A stretch of DNA of 64,000 bases from Roseivirga echinicomitans (GCF_001592935.1 NZ_LRDB01000001.1:248001-312000), one strand, 5' to 3'; positions 44,557 to 54,492 are shown, counted from the stretch's first letter. Program-made: numbers and translations. The notes: generated by a model from the letters alone, not told the origin.

Positions 44557-44620
44557 AAATCAATGTTAAAAGGTATGTTACAGGTCGGTACATTTTTTTT
44601 AACTTCCTAAAATTTTTACC

Positions 44621-45595
44621 ATGAGCAATCGCAGAAAATTCATCAAGTCGGGCATACTAGGAGGCCTTGCTGTTACTACTGGAAGTTTATCCACTTTGGC
44701 TTGCGCCACCCCAGCGAAAGCGGGTCAGAAGCCTATTGTTATTTCTACTTGGAACCACGGAGTGCAGGCCAATGTAGGCGCATGGGAGGTCTTATCTCAA
44801 GGAGGAAAGTCCGTTGACGCGGTGGAGCAAGGCGTAAGAATTACCGAAGCCGACCCTAATAACGCCACCGTAGGCATAGGCGGTTTTCCAGATCGCGATG
44901 GCTTCGTCACCCTCGATGCTTGTATTATGGACCACAACGAAAACTGTGGCTCAGTCGCTTTTTTGCAAGACATTATGCACCCTATTTCTGTTGCCCGAAA
45001 GGTAATGGACGATACGCCTCATGTGATGTTGGTAGGTGAAGGCGCCAAACAGTTCGCTTTGGAAAAGGGCTTTAAAGAAGAAAACTTACTCACTCCCAAC
45101 TCTGAGAAGGCTTGGAAAAACTGGCTTAAAAATCAGGACTACAAACCGAAGATCAATGTAGAAAACCATGACACGATAGGCATGTTAGCTTTGGATGCAG
45201 ATGGAGATCTTTCTGGCGCATGTACCACCAGCGGTGCTGCTTGGAAAATGCACGGTCGAGTAGGAGATTCTCCCATCATCGGAGCAGGGCTGTATGTTGA
45301 CAATGAAATTGGAGCAGCAACGGCTACAGGTTTGGGTGAATTCGTGATTAAGATTTGTGGTTCACATATGATTGTTGAACTTATGCGCCAAGGCTATCCT
45401 CCACAAGAAGCCTGTAAAGAAGCTGTGGATCGGATAGTAAGGAAGTACAAAAACAACTATATGGATTTACAAGTTGGCTTTTTGGCCCTTAGTAAAACGG
45501 GGGAGTATGGAGCTTACGGTATACACAAAGGCTTCAATTTTGCAGTAAAGTCAAATACGCAGGATGAATTGATAGATTCTATGTCTGCTGTTTAA
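44621..45595 (+). CDS. Tat-exported N4-(beta-N-acetylglucosaminyl)-L-asparaginase / isoaspartyl peptidase (Ntn hydrolase)
   Basis: A 324-residue precursor with a Tat signal (SNRRKFIKSGILGG to about residue 30). The autocatalytic site HDTIGML near 186-192 has Thr as nucleophile of the beta subunit, followed by GDLSGACTTSGAAWKMHGRVGDSPIIGAGLY. The VGIGGFPDRDG and LDACIMDHNENCGSVAFL segments fit glycosylasparaginase more than plain asparaginase. It cleaves GlcNAc-Asn links in degraded glycoproteins. It is divergent from the GH20 hexosaminidase, a complementary activity. Confidence 0.88.
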   Translation: MSNRRKFIKSGILGGLAVTTGSLSTLACATPAKAGQKPIVISTWNHGVQANVGAWEVLSQGGKSVDAVEQGVRITEADPNNATVGIGGFPDRDGFVTLDACIMDHNENCGSVAFLQDIMHPISVARKVMDDTPHVMLVGEGAKQFALEKGFKEENLLTPNSEKAWKNWLKNQDYKPKINVENHDTIGMLALDADGDLSGACTTSGAAWKMHGRVGDSPIIGAGLYVDNEIGAATATGLGEFVIKICGSHMIVELMRQGYPPQEACKEAVDRIVRKYKNNYMDLQVGFLALSKTGEYGAYGIHKGFNFAVKSNTQDELIDSMSAV

Positions 45596-45596
45596 C

Positions 45597-46829
45597 CTAT
45601 TTTTTTATGGGCTGAGCGCGGCCATAACTGAGTGAGCGCCAGACCCATTCAAACGGCCCAAATTGGAAATAGCTTAACCATATAGAAGAAAAGAGAATCT
45701 GAAAAACCCAGAGTGCTAATACCACCACTCCTTGAGCCGAACGGTCTAAATCACCATAGAGGCCCAAGCCGTGTCCATAAAATATATAACTACAGATGAT
45801 GGACTGCATCAAGTAATTTGAAAGGCTCATTCGCCCCACATAGGATAAGCTTCTGGCAATAAAACTTCTGGTTGAAATTTTACAGAGAAGAACAATAAAC
45901 CCGCAATAACCAATGGCCATTAAAACACTTCCCCAATAGTTAAACTGAGAAAAATAAAAATAACTCAATTCAAAATCCCAGCGGTAATGAAAGTCGAGTA
46001 GAACACCAGACACTACCAATGGTAAACCCAAACCTAGGCCATAAATGAGCATTTTTGATAGGTATTTTTTAGATTGCTTGCCAATAAGGGCTCCTTTCTT
46101 ATAAAAAGCCATTCCTAATAACATTAACCCACTCACTTTCCAAAATACTTCTGAAAGGAAGATTCTCGTTTGCATATAAAAGGCCTCAGGAACTCTAATC
46201 AGCATTTGTTGTTCCCAACTGCCCCTGTAATAACTAATTTGATTGGTAATTTCCTGAGCGCTTGGATCCCATAATTTTGATTCTAATAATTGAAACTGAC
46301 CTGGCTCCCAAAAAGGAATGCTATAGGCAAGCAGAAGCTTTAAGCCCGAACCAACCACCAAGAATATAACCCCTGACTTAAAGAGATAAGCTTTGCTCTT
46401 GCTTCGAAAGGCAAACATAAAAAAGCCACATATAGAAAAGGCCACTAAGAGATCCCCATACCAAAGAAGATAAGCATGTAAAATCCCAATAAGCAGTAAA
46501 ACAAAAAATCTGCGATACTGCAATTTACTAGACCTCATGTGTTCCTTTCTAGCCTTCTGCGATATCATTAAAATGCCCGCTCCAAATAGCATGGCCAGCA
46601 TGGCTGAAAATTTTCCGTTGGCGAACACATGGCTTATCAGCCAAGCATATAAATTAAGCCCTTCAAGGTTTTCAAAAGAAAGAGGATTCAAGAAGGCATA
46701 AGAAGGCATGGAAAAACGCTGAATACTCATCAGTAATATTCCAAGCACAGCACAACCTCTCAAGATATCTAGAGTTATAACTCTATTTTTAGTACCAATG
46801 GGTTGTAAAATATATGATGTACCTGCCAT
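45597..46829 (-). CDS. DUF418 membrane protein
   Basis: The 410-residue protein has about ten membrane helices. The N-terminal RVITLDILRGCAVLGILLMSIQRF and the C-terminal SYVGRMSLSNYLMQSIICSYIFYGHGLGLYG with FQFGPFEWVWRSLSYGR are diagnostic of the DUF418 family (YeiB-like). Function is unknown, and the fold resembles acyltransferase-3 membrane proteins. Its stop is one base away from the convergent asparaginase stop. Confidence 0.88.
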   Translation of the reverse strand: MAGTSYILQPIGTKNRVITLDILRGCAVLGILLMSIQRFSMPSYAFLNPLSFENLEGLNLYAWLISHVFANGKFSAMLAMLFGAGILMISQKARKEHMRSSKLQYRRFFVLLLIGILHAYLLWYGDLLVAFSICGFFMFAFRSKSKAYLFKSGVIFLVVGSGLKLLLAYSIPFWEPGQFQLLESKLWDPSAQEITNQISYYRGSWEQQMLIRVPEAFYMQTRIFLSEVFWKVSGLMLLGMAFYKKGALIGKQSKKYLSKMLIYGLGLGLPLVVSGVLLDFHYRWDFELSYFYFSQFNYWGSVLMAIGYCGFIVLLCKISTRSFIARSLSYVGRMSLSNYLMQSIICSYIFYGHGLGLYGDLDRSAQGVVVLALWVFQILFSSIWLSYFQFGPFEWVWRSLSYGRAQPIKK

Positions 46830-46869
46830 AACCGTAGTAATATTAACTGATTCGTTTTTAATCGAAAAA

Positions 46870-47196
46870 TCAGTCGTTCACCTGCAAAAAAACACCATCG
46901 TTTTCAATTTTTAATGCATGAATTCTCAATGGCTTAGTTCGCTGCTCACATTCGCTTCCATCCTTCAAACTAAACCGATAGGAATGGAGCGGACAAACCA
47001 CTTCATTCTTGTAATTAATTGTTCCTTCAAACAAGGAATGTTGATTATGGGGGCAAAGATGGTCAAACGCATGAAATTCTCCCGCATTTAAAACTAGGCA
47101 AATCCTATGATCTCCAATTCGAACAATACTGCGTTCATTCACTCCCATTCTTTCCAGCAATTCATTCTTTGAATCAAAGAGCTTAAAGGATTTCAT
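46870..47196 (-). CDS. Rieske [2Fe-2S] ferredoxin-like protein
   Basis: A 108-residue Rieske domain with C48-P-H50 and C68-x2-H71 ligands. It is soluble and resembles the small ferredoxins or NirD-type subunits of oxygenases, not the cytochrome bc1 Rieske protein (no membrane anchor). Its start codon shares one base with the stop of the upstream tricorn protease gene, so they are coupled. No oxygenase gene is nearby. Confidence 0.88.
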   Translation of the reverse strand: MKSFKLFDSKNELLERMGVNERSIVRIGDHRICLVLNAGEFHAFDHLCPHNQHSLFEGTINYKNEVVCPLHSYRFSLKDGSECEQRTKPLRIHALKIENDGVFLQVND

Positions 47197-50100
47197 TAGT
47201 TATTGATTTGCTTCATCACCTCTTCAATCGCTCGGTCAAGTTGTGGGTCTTTTCCGCTAAGGCGATCTTTAAAATTCATATTCACTAAAATATCTGGACT
47301 CACGCCTTCACTTTCCAAGTTTTTACCATCCATAGTATAACAACCCCACGAGGGTAGTCGATAGGAGGAGCCATCTACTAATCTTGCCGAACTCGTGAAT
47401 ATAATCCAGCGATACGTTTCGGTTCCAATTATTTTACCCAAACCCAACTCTTTAAAGCCAGCCGCTGTCATTTCTGCATCACTCAATGATTGTTCATTAA
47501 TCAGCAGTACCATCGGTTTGGCACCAGCGCCAAAATTGGCCTGAGTAGTCAATTTTCCTTCACGGAATTTCCATTTTAAATATGGTTTTTGAGAAAGGAA
47601 TTTAAGCACTTCATCATGAACATTTCCACCCGTGTTGTATCTCAAATCCAAAATAAGTCCATCACGATTATAGCCTTCAGAAGTCATTTCAATCAAGAAT
47701 TCCTGTAATGAGCCTGTACTCATATTTTTCATATGTACATAGGCCACTTGGTCTTTTGTGGCTTCATCCACACGCTTTTGGTTGTCAGCTATCCATTCAT
47801 CATACAGGTTATTTCTCAATGCGCCCATACTCGATGGATGCACTTTTACTTCTAATTCTTCCTTCCCTCTTTTTATGCCCAAGGTGATTTCTTCATCTAC
47901 TGAAGGCTTAGAAAGGTAATATTCCCGATTCATTTTCGGGTTAATGACTTCTCCGTTGATTGAAGTAAGCACATCCCCCTTTCTTATGTTTTTATTTGAA
48001 AAGTCCGAAGGACCTTCGCTCACTACTTTATCAATTTCATAAGGATTCTCATTAGAGAAAAGTACACCTAGATTCAAGCTCTGAGTGCTGTAATAGGTAC
48101 GTTCTTCCCCTCCACCAGAATTAAAACCCATGTGAGAAGAATTCAATTCACCCAGTAAATCATTGAGGAGCACGCGTAATTCAGCCCTACTTTTTACATG
48201 TGGAAGGAATTGAGCGTATTGGGTTTTAAGCTTAGTCCAATCGGCTCCATGAAAAGTTTCGTTGTAAAAATTCTCCTCAATACCTGCCCAAGTTTCATCA
48301 TACATCTGGTCAAATTCATTTCTAAGCGATTTTCTGAAAGTGAAATCCGTTTCAATATCCGTAAGCTTGTTTTGGCTTAAATTCAACTTACTGATGGAGC
48401 CCCCATTGATTAAATAGTGGTTCTTTTTCACCGTAAGGATTTCACCTCTGGCCCTGGTCGACCCTGTTATTTTCTCTGTTTTATTCCTTTCAAAATCTTC
48501 GAGGGTAGTCATCCAAAGACCACGTTGGTTTTCATCGTGATTGGAAGAATAAATCACATAAGTCTTATCACCAGACTTGATGACATTGGGATTGCTTTGA
48601 GTTCCGAAGTTGGGGCTAATACGCTGTAAATTACGTAACCAGTTTTGATCGAAATCAATGTTGACAACCACTTTAGTACTGTCTTTCTTCTTGTCGCTCT
48701 TTTCAAAAACCTCATTTAGTTTATCCGATTTAAATTCGGCTTCATGACGAGAAAGCGGCACTCGATACACGCGGCCATCTTCCAAACCAAAAGGGTAACT
48801 CGGCTTCGTTCTGTTCGAAACAAAATAGAGGTATTTGCCATCTGGCCCCCAAAAAGGACTGGTTTCTGTCACTCCAGTTTGAGTGTAATTGCTTAACTTT
48901 TTTGTAGGAAGGTGATAGATATAAATATCATCTTCAAAATCATTTTTCACATTGAAGGCAATGTATTGGCCATCGGGAGAAAACCGTGGCTGTGAATTGT
49001 AAAGCCCCCAAAGCTCTTCGTTCGCAATCGTCTCGCTTTTCAAAGTTCCCAAATCAAGCAAACGCACTTCGTTAATTCCACTGAAATAAACTGCTTGCGT
49101 TCTATCCATATTGAACTCCAAGTTTCTATCCGATTGGTCATCTTGCGTCAGCTTCTTTTCCTTGGCTTGGTCATCAGAAGCATCAATGGTAAATAGGTTG
49201 GTATAGCCTTTTACCGTTTGGGCATACAATAAAGTTTGGTTGTCTTTAAGCCACTTTACTTCCGTCACCCTTTCCCTGTCATTGGTTTTAATCTGCTTGA
49301 TGAATTTTCCGCTGATGTCAGACACAAAGAGTTCGCCCCTAGAAACAAAGGCCATTTTCTTCTCATCGGCCGAAACATCAAAAGCAGAAATATTTCCCTT
49401 TGTATTGAAATTGGTGGTTTTGGCCAGTGTTGAATTCTGGAATATAGAAATCTTCACCTTTTCACTTTTCTTGCTGGCTACATCATAAACGTATAACTGA
49501 TAGTCTTTTTCAAACACCACTTTACCACCGTTGGCATTTACCTGAGGGGTTTTTATGGAAGTATTAAAACTGGTGAGTTTGATTTTACTTCCATTTTGAA
49601 AAGCATACAAATTGTACTGTTCGTTCGATTCATCCGATACAAAATATAGGTTGCTTTTTCGGTCAATTGTAGCCCACATATCTTTACCTATATAGTCGGT
49701 ATGCGTGTTAAACTCTTCCGTTTTAGGGTTATATGATTTAATATCTGGGTTAAAAGCTCCTTTATAGCGTTTACGAGCCACCTGATTACTGCTTTCCCAG
49801 CTCTCATTGAAATAAATTGTGCCATCCGGGTGAATGGCCAAGTTATGTGGCCAGTTAAAAAAATGTTCGAAAAAACGGTTCGGTGTGCCGCCATTAATGC
49901 CCACCGAATAGGCTGAACGGCTGTTGTATCTGCTCGAATGAAAGTAAATGGTTTTACTATCCCACGACCAAGTTTCCATTTGATCACTTGAGGAATTAAA
50001 GGTGAGTTGCCTAATTTCTCCTCCGCCATATGGCATCAGGTAAATGTCTGTATTTCCATATTGTTCCGAAGAAAAGGCAATCCACTTACCATCTGGGCTT

Positions 50101-50312
50101 ACGCGTGGATAACTTTCATTCCCGTCCATGGCCGTAATTCTAGTGGCGGTGCCACCATTTGAAGCTACTTTCCACAAATCACTATCGTAAGAAAAAATGA
50201 TTTCGGAACCATCGGGGTTTAGACTTGGAGTTGAAGCAAAGTACACATCGCTTTGCGCATGAAGTGTCGTTGCAAAAATCAGTAAAGCGAGTATCGAGTA
50301 AGCCTTTTTCAT
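47196..50312 (-). CDS. Tricorn-type S41 family protease, exported
   Basis: From the ATG at 50312 the protein has 1038 residues. It comprises a signal peptide (MKKAYSILALLIFATTLHAQ), two propeller regions with WD40/TolB-like repeats (about 25-330 and 335-650), a helical region, a PDZ domain (about 760-840: KNIRKGDVLTSINGEVI) and an S41 core (about 860-1035: LILDLRYNTGGNV; nucleophile Ser in INEQSLSDAEMTAAG). Tricorn-like proteases cut peptides released by other proteases, here in the periplasm. An ATG five codons upstream is possible but the signal peptide favours this start. Confidence 0.9.
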   Translation of the reverse strand: MKKAYSILALLIFATTLHAQSDVYFASTPSLNPDGSEIIFSYDSDLWKVASNGGTATRITAMDGNESYPRVSPDGKWIAFSSEQYGNTDIYLMPYGGGEIRQLTFNSSSDQMETWSWDSKTIYFHSSRYNSRSAYSVGINGGTPNRFFEHFFNWPHNLAIHPDGTIYFNESWESSNQVARKRYKGAFNPDIKSYNPKTEEFNTHTDYIGKDMWATIDRKSNLYFVSDESNEQYNLYAFQNGSKIKLTSFNTSIKTPQVNANGGKVVFEKDYQLYVYDVASKKSEKVKISIFQNSTLAKTTNFNTKGNISAFDVSADEKKMAFVSRGELFVSDISGKFIKQIKTNDRERVTEVKWLKDNQTLLYAQTVKGYTNLFTIDASDDQAKEKKLTQDDQSDRNLEFNMDRTQAVYFSGINEVRLLDLGTLKSETIANEELWGLYNSQPRFSPDGQYIAFNVKNDFEDDIYIYHLPTKKLSNYTQTGVTETSPFWGPDGKYLYFVSNRTKPSYPFGLEDGRVYRVPLSRHEAEFKSDKLNEVFEKSDKKKDSTKVVVNIDFDQNWLRNLQRISPNFGTQSNPNVIKSGDKTYVIYSSNHDENQRGLWMTTLEDFERNKTEKITGSTRARGEILTVKKNHYLINGGSISKLNLSQNKLTDIETDFTFRKSLRNEFDQMYDETWAGIEENFYNETFHGADWTKLKTQYAQFLPHVKSRAELRVLLNDLLGELNSSHMGFNSGGGEERTYYSTQSLNLGVLFSNENPYEIDKVVSEGPSDFSNKNIRKGDVLTSINGEVINPKMNREYYLSKPSVDEEITLGIKRGKEELEVKVHPSSMGALRNNLYDEWIADNQKRVDEATKDQVAYVHMKNMSTGSLQEFLIEMTSEGYNRDGLILDLRYNTGGNVHDEVLKFLSQKPYLKWKFREGKLTTQANFGAGAKPMVLLINEQSLSDAEMTAAGFKELGLGKIIGTETYRWIIFTSSARLVDGSSYRLPSWGCYTMDGKNLESEGVSPDILVNMNFKDRLSGKDPQLDRAIEEVMKQINN

Positions 50313-50473
50313 ACAAAATTGATTCATAATGGAAACATATCACATGGTTTAACCACAGTTGTACCATGTGACTAGTTATTAAATGTATCAGATTTGTACT
50401 TTACTTTCAAACGTCCGCCTTGAATCGTTTGGCTTTTGAATGAAAATACCAATTGAGTTTAAAAAACGAAACG

Positions 50474-50905
50474 TTAATCTTTAGCGAATAACTGATCGAT
50501 TTCTTTAAATGCTTTAAACTCTAAAGCGTTACCGTCTGGGTCTAGAAAAAACATGGTAGCCTGTTCTCCTGTCTCGCCTTTAAAACGGATATAAGGTTCT
50601 ATAATGAAATGAATTCCCCAAGTCTTTAACCGCTCTGATAAATCCATCCATTCACCCCAATCCAATACTACACCAAAGTGAGGAATAGGGACATCATGCC
50701 CGTCTACTGGGTTAGATTCAGGTTTATCAGCCTCCTGGCTCTTAGAGGTTTTGTGAATGACGAGTTGATGTCCAAAAAAATTGAAATCGACCCACTTTTC
50801 AGCGCTTCTTCCTTCAGCGCAACCTAAGGTTTGCCCATAAAATTCTCTGCATAGCGCTAAGTTCTGCACGGGAATAGCCAAGTGAAATGAATTAAGTTTT
50901 TTCAT
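50474..50905 (-). CDS. VOC-superfamily (glyoxalase/dioxygenase-like) protein
   Basis: The 143-residue protein has paired beta-alpha-beta-beta-beta modules: [27 protein letters not shown] in the first and [22 protein letters not shown], then [15 protein letters not shown], in the second. Metal ligands His (FHLAIP), His (IPHFGV) and Glu (LEFKAF) are present. The ATG at 50905 starts the fold, and a GTG 27 bases upstream is unlikely. The substrate is unknown. It is divergent from an Lrp-family regulator gene that may control it. Confidence 0.85.
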   Translation of the reverse strand: MKKLNSFHLAIPVQNLALCREFYGQTLGCAEGRSAEKWVDFNFFGHQLVIHKTSKSQEADKPESNPVDGHDVPIPHFGVVLDWGEWMDLSERLKTWGIHFIIEPYIRFKGETGEQATMFFLDPDGNALEFKAFKEIDQLFAKD

Positions 50906-51033
50906 GTGTTTCTCTAGTTCTCTTTTCTCCACAAATATCTTTTGAGATTACTTCATTTTAAAATTGATTGAATTGCCTATTTTTGATATTTCTGCGCTAT
51001 GAATGGTTTTATTAAAAAATAACAGTTGATTCA

Positions 51034-51483
51034 ATGATTGATGCTTTAGATTTGAAAATCCTGAAAGTTTTAGAGAAAAATTCGAGGCTCTCCTTTGCCG
51101 AAATTGGAAGGGTTGTAAGCCTTTCTCCATCTGCCACAAGAGAGCGGGTGCAAAAGCTAGAAGAGAAAGAAGTGATCTCTAACTATACAGTAGAAATCAA
51201 CAGTCGGTTACTTGGCTATGATATTGAGGCCTTTATCTCTGTAAAAGTATTCCATGGCAAACTCAAGTCTTTTCTAAATGTCGTAGGAACATTTCCAGAA
51301 GTAAAGCGAGCCTATAGAATAACTGGTGGCCAGAATGTTCAACTGGAAATCATTGCAAAGGACAGACTGCAACTACAGAAGCTTATCGATAAAATTATGG
51401 AATACGGTGATACGCTCACTCAACTCATATTATCAGAAGTAGAAATCGACAAAGAAAAAATTACCTACACCATCTCGAAGTAA
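51034..51483 (+). CDS. Lrp/AsnC-family transcriptional regulator
   Basis: The 149-residue protein has an AsnC HTH (about 1-60: LDLKILKVLEKNSRLSFAEIGRVVSLSPSATRERVQKLEE) and a RAM ligand-binding domain (about 65-147: FISVKVFHGKLKSFLNVVGTFPEV, RITGGQNVQLEIIAKD). It probably senses an amino acid and acts on the divergent VOC gene or the downstream receptor. Confidence 0.92.
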   Translation: MIDALDLKILKVLEKNSRLSFAEIGRVVSLSPSATRERVQKLEEKEVISNYTVEINSRLLGYDIEAFISVKVFHGKLKSFLNVVGTFPEVKRAYRITGGQNVQLEIIAKDRLQLQKLIDKIMEYGDTLTQLILSEVEIDKEKITYTISK

Positions 51484-51601
51484 GAACATCAAAACCCTAT
51501 AAACAAGGTGAGAGGTATTTCCTAATCCGCAAAAAATCCGATCTTCGGGTGTGGAAAGTTACATGGCAATAGCTAAAGAAGTTTGCAGATCAAGAAGAAC
51601 T

Positions 51602-53869
51602 ATGAGATTCACTCATTTTATAATAATACTCCTCCTTTTAAGCATAAGTTTTTTCGCCAAAGCCCAAACCGGAATAATTCTCTTGGGTAAGAATGCCGAA
51701 CCAGTGGAGGGAGCCTTGGTATTTGTACTGGGCACAAGTCAGGTGAAGGTAAGTGATCAGCGAGGCATTGTAATTTTAGAAATTACGGAAAACAGCAAAG
51801 TCAACATTACTCATGTAGGCTTCAAAACTACAGAAATTGAAATAGCGGTCGACTCTTGGCAAACCATTTCACTTACACCAAACACCACCAATTTACAGAG
51901 TGTAAAAGTTGAGGGTTTTTTAGAAAACACTGACCTCAGTGAACAAGCAGGTGCCATTTCGACCATTGGCCTCAGAGACTTACAACGCTCCGATCGAAGC
52001 TCTTTGGTACAAGCCGTAAATGCGATACCAGGTATTCGTTTTGAAGAAAGGGCTGGGGCCAGCTATCGTATTTCTATTCGCGGAAGTTCGGTTCGCTCTC
52101 CCTTTGGTGTGCGAAATATAAAGGTCTACTGGAACGACATTCCATTTACCGAACCCGGAGGAAACACCTTCATCAACTTGCTCGACCTCACCAATATTTC
52201 TGGAATCGAAATTATTAAAGGTCCTGCAAGCAGTATTTATGGTGCAGGAACAGGCGGGGTAATAAAGTTAAAAAGTACAGTGCCTGGCGATTTGAACAAT
52301 AGCATTCAGGCAGCCGCCACAGCGGGTTCGTACGGGATGAACAAGGCGGATTTGATTTTTAATCAGTTAAGCGAAAAAAACAGCCTTACCGTAAAAGCGG
52401 CCATTCAAAAAGCGGATGGCTATAGAGAGCACAACGCAATGGACAGACGCACCTTGGAAATGGATGCCTTATTCTTTCCAAGTAGCAAGCAAACCTTATC
52501 CGTTTCATGGCTATACTCTAACCTGTTTTACGAAATCCCAGGAGCACTCAATCCTTTACAGCGAAGTGAAAACAGAAGACAATCAAGGCCGGGAAGTATT
52601 GACAGAAATGCTTCTGTTGATAATCAGTATTGGCTTGTAAAACTGGGCCAAGAGTTAGAGTGGGGAAGAGCCTGGAAGGGGAAAATGTCAATTTTTGGTT
52701 CGAAGATGGATTTTGAAAATCCTTTCATACTAGACTATAAACAAGATGAGCAAGATATTTTGGGAGGGAGAATGGAGGTGAGTCGGAATGTGATTATGGC
52801 TGGTTTACCTGCCTCTTTTGTAGTGGGGACTGAGCTTCAGAATTCTTCCTTTTTAGGGAAGAATTTTGGTAATGTGATGGGCCAGGCAGACACCATTAAT
52901 TTTGAAGATGATATTAGTGCTAAGCAATCCATTCTGTTTGGCTCGTTCAAAATAGAACCAATAAATGATCTCTTTGTTACTGCAGGCCTGAGCCGAAATA
53001 CACTGAATTACGATATTAATCGCTTAGTGGATAAGGTGAACAACAACCCCACTCAATTCAACAAGGCGTTTGAAACTGTATGGTCGCCAAGGCTGGGTGT
53101 TTCGAAAAAATTAAACAAGGATTTATCCGTTCACTTTAGTGTTTCGCAGGGCTTTTCACCTCCAACTACCACTGAAGTACGTACCAATGAGGGCAGTATC
53201 AACCGCGACATTCAACCCGAAAAAGGCACCAATTACGAATGGAATATTCGGGGCAATTTATTGGGTTCGAGACTCTCCTTTGACATGGCCATTTTTAGGT
53301 TCGATCTAAAGGAATCTATTTCATCATATACCAATGGTGATGGTGTGGTGCTTTTCAGAAATGCGGGAAAAAACACTCAACAAGGTTTAGAGTTGCAGGT
53401 TAATGGTGAATGGATTAAAGATGAAGAGCAAACTGTACAAAATTTGAGTACTTCAATTTCCTATACTCTCCATGATTTTGAGTATAAAAATTACGTGAAT
53501 GATGGCGATGATTTTTCAGGAAACGCCCTCCCTGGTACAGCACAAAAAGTAGTGACCCTACAAGTAAACACCAGTTTTATTTATGGTTTAGATGTTAAGC
53601 TGAGCTATCACTACTCAGATGCCATTCCACTAAATGATGCAAACACTATGTATTCAAGACCATATAACCTTTGGAACATAAATTACAATTACCTGATCCC
53701 GAAAAAGAAAAAGATGCAATGGGAATTGTTCGGAGGGGTGAATAATATTTTTGACGTGGATTATAGTTTGGGTAACGACCTTAATGCGTTTGGCAATCGC
53801 TACTTTCAACCTGCCCCAGGAAGGAATTATTACTTTGGTGCCCGATTGAAATTATCTTACAGAGATTAA
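51602..53869 (+). CDS. TonB-dependent outer-membrane receptor
   Basis: The ATG at 51602 opens a signal peptide (MRFTHFIIILLLLSISFFAKAQ), giving 755 residues; an upstream GTG is rejected. It has a short carboxypeptidase-like domain (about 25-95) and a plug (about 105-215: RSSLVQAVNAIPGIRFEERAG, IKVYWNDIPFTEPGGNTFI, GIEIIKGPASSIYGAGTGGVI). A barrel follows, ending LNAFGNRYFQPAPGRNYYFGARLKLSY. The R-R-Y-Q-P-A-P-G-R-N-Y C-terminus fits siderophore/iron-complex receptors (FecA-like), but the ligand is not certain. No SusD partner is present. Confidence 0.88.
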   Translation: MRFTHFIIILLLLSISFFAKAQTGIILLGKNAEPVEGALVFVLGTSQVKVSDQRGIVILEITENSKVNITHVGFKTTEIEIAVDSWQTISLTPNTTNLQSVKVEGFLENTDLSEQAGAISTIGLRDLQRSDRSSLVQAVNAIPGIRFEERAGASYRISIRGSSVRSPFGVRNIKVYWNDIPFTEPGGNTFINLLDLTNISGIEIIKGPASSIYGAGTGGVIKLKSTVPGDLNNSIQAAATAGSYGMNKADLIFNQLSEKNSLTVKAAIQKADGYREHNAMDRRTLEMDALFFPSSKQTLSVSWLYSNLFYEIPGALNPLQRSENRRQSRPGSIDRNASVDNQYWLVKLGQELEWGRAWKGKMSIFGSKMDFENPFILDYKQDEQDILGGRMEVSRNVIMAGLPASFVVGTELQNSSFLGKNFGNVMGQADTINFEDDISAKQSILFGSFKIEPINDLFVTAGLSRNTLNYDINRLVDKVNNNPTQFNKAFETVWSPRLGVSKKLNKDLSVHFSVSQGFSPPTTTEVRTNEGSINRDIQPEKGTNYEWNIRGNLLGSRLSFDMAIFRFDLKESISSYTNGDGVVLFRNAGKNTQQGLELQVNGEWIKDEEQTVQNLSTSISYTLHDFEYKNYVNDGDDFSGNALPGTAQKVVTLQVNTSFIYGLDVKLSYHYSDAIPLNDANTMYSRPYNLWNINYNYLIPKKKKMQWELFGGVNNIFDVDYSLGNDLNAFGNRYFQPAPGRNYYFGARLKLSYRD

Positions 53870-53923
53870 GGCTGTATAATTTGTCCGCGCTTAGGCGCTA
53901 GCAAAGTTCATTTTTAGCAGGGG

Positions 53924-54295
53924 CTATAGACCATTTTCCAAGCGGTCTATGCGCTGATTCACAGACTGGAGTTCTTTATGAATATCAGCCAAAGCCTCAT
54001 GTAAATCGGAGTTTTGTGCTTTTTTCACCTTGTATTCACCCGCTGAGTCCGCTGCCATCAATTGTGATTCATCAAGTAGCATTTCACCCTCCCCAGTAAT
54101 TAACCAGTTCAGGTTTATGTTCTCATATGATTCTTTCAGTTTTGCATAGAAATCGTGACTGGGCGAAGTACGTCTGCCATTCTCAGAAATGATATTATGA
54201 ATTGTGGTACGACTAAAATCCAATTGTTTTGCCAGAGAATTCACTGACAAATCAAAATGCTTCATTAACAATTCTAAACGATCGTTTACTGACAT
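53924..54295 (-). CDS. XRE-family helix-turn-helix regulator
   Basis: The 123-residue protein has an N-terminal HTH_3 domain (about 1-70: LELLMKHFDLSVNSLAKQLDFSRTTIHNIISE) followed by YENINLNWLITGEGEML, a signature of phage-repressor-like Bacteroidota regulators. It ends in a coiled-coil tail (LADIHKELQSVNQRIDRLENGL). The ATG at 54295 is preferred to a TTG two codons earlier. A palindrome just upstream is a candidate autoregulatory operator. Confidence 0.85.
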   Translation of the reverse strand: MSVNDRLELLMKHFDLSVNSLAKQLDFSRTTIHNIISENGRRTSPSHDFYAKLKESYENINLNWLITGEGEMLLDESQLMAADSAGEYKVKKAQNSDLHEALADIHKELQSVNQRIDRLENGL

Positions 54296-54326
54296 ATACA
54301 AATATTGTTCTCATATGTTTGTTATT

Positions 54327-54344
54327 GTAATCAAATGATTACAT
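54327..54344. promoter_or_regulatory. Palindrome TGTAATCA-AA-TGATTACA, candidate XRE operator
   Basis: Perfect 8-base inverted arms around AA, 32 bases upstream of the XRE gene start. The distance and symmetry suit binding by a repressor dimer. Confidence 0.6.
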
Positions 54345-54460
54345 ATTTGTTGACTCAATAGCTATTGAACCAAACATACACTCAAACATAGTTAAAAGCA
54401 CCGATAAAGAAATACGATAAAAGGTTTAAGGCACTTAAAAAGGGGTCTGAAACACTGCTT

Positions 54461-54492
54461 GTGCTATACTTTTGTGCTATACTTTTGTGCTA
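54461..54492. repeat. 13-bp tandem repeat (2.5 copies) at the HTH gene stop codon
   Basis: GTGCTATACTTTT is repeated at 54461-54473 and 54474-54486 with a partial third copy. The repeat carries the stop codon of the small HTH gene (54477-54479), so slippage here changes what follows the stop but not the protein. Confidence 0.7.

Noticed and set aside
51484-51601. Riboswitch (TPP or cobalamin) before the TonB receptor
   Set aside because: The leader is short and I find neither the TPP core motifs nor a B12-box.
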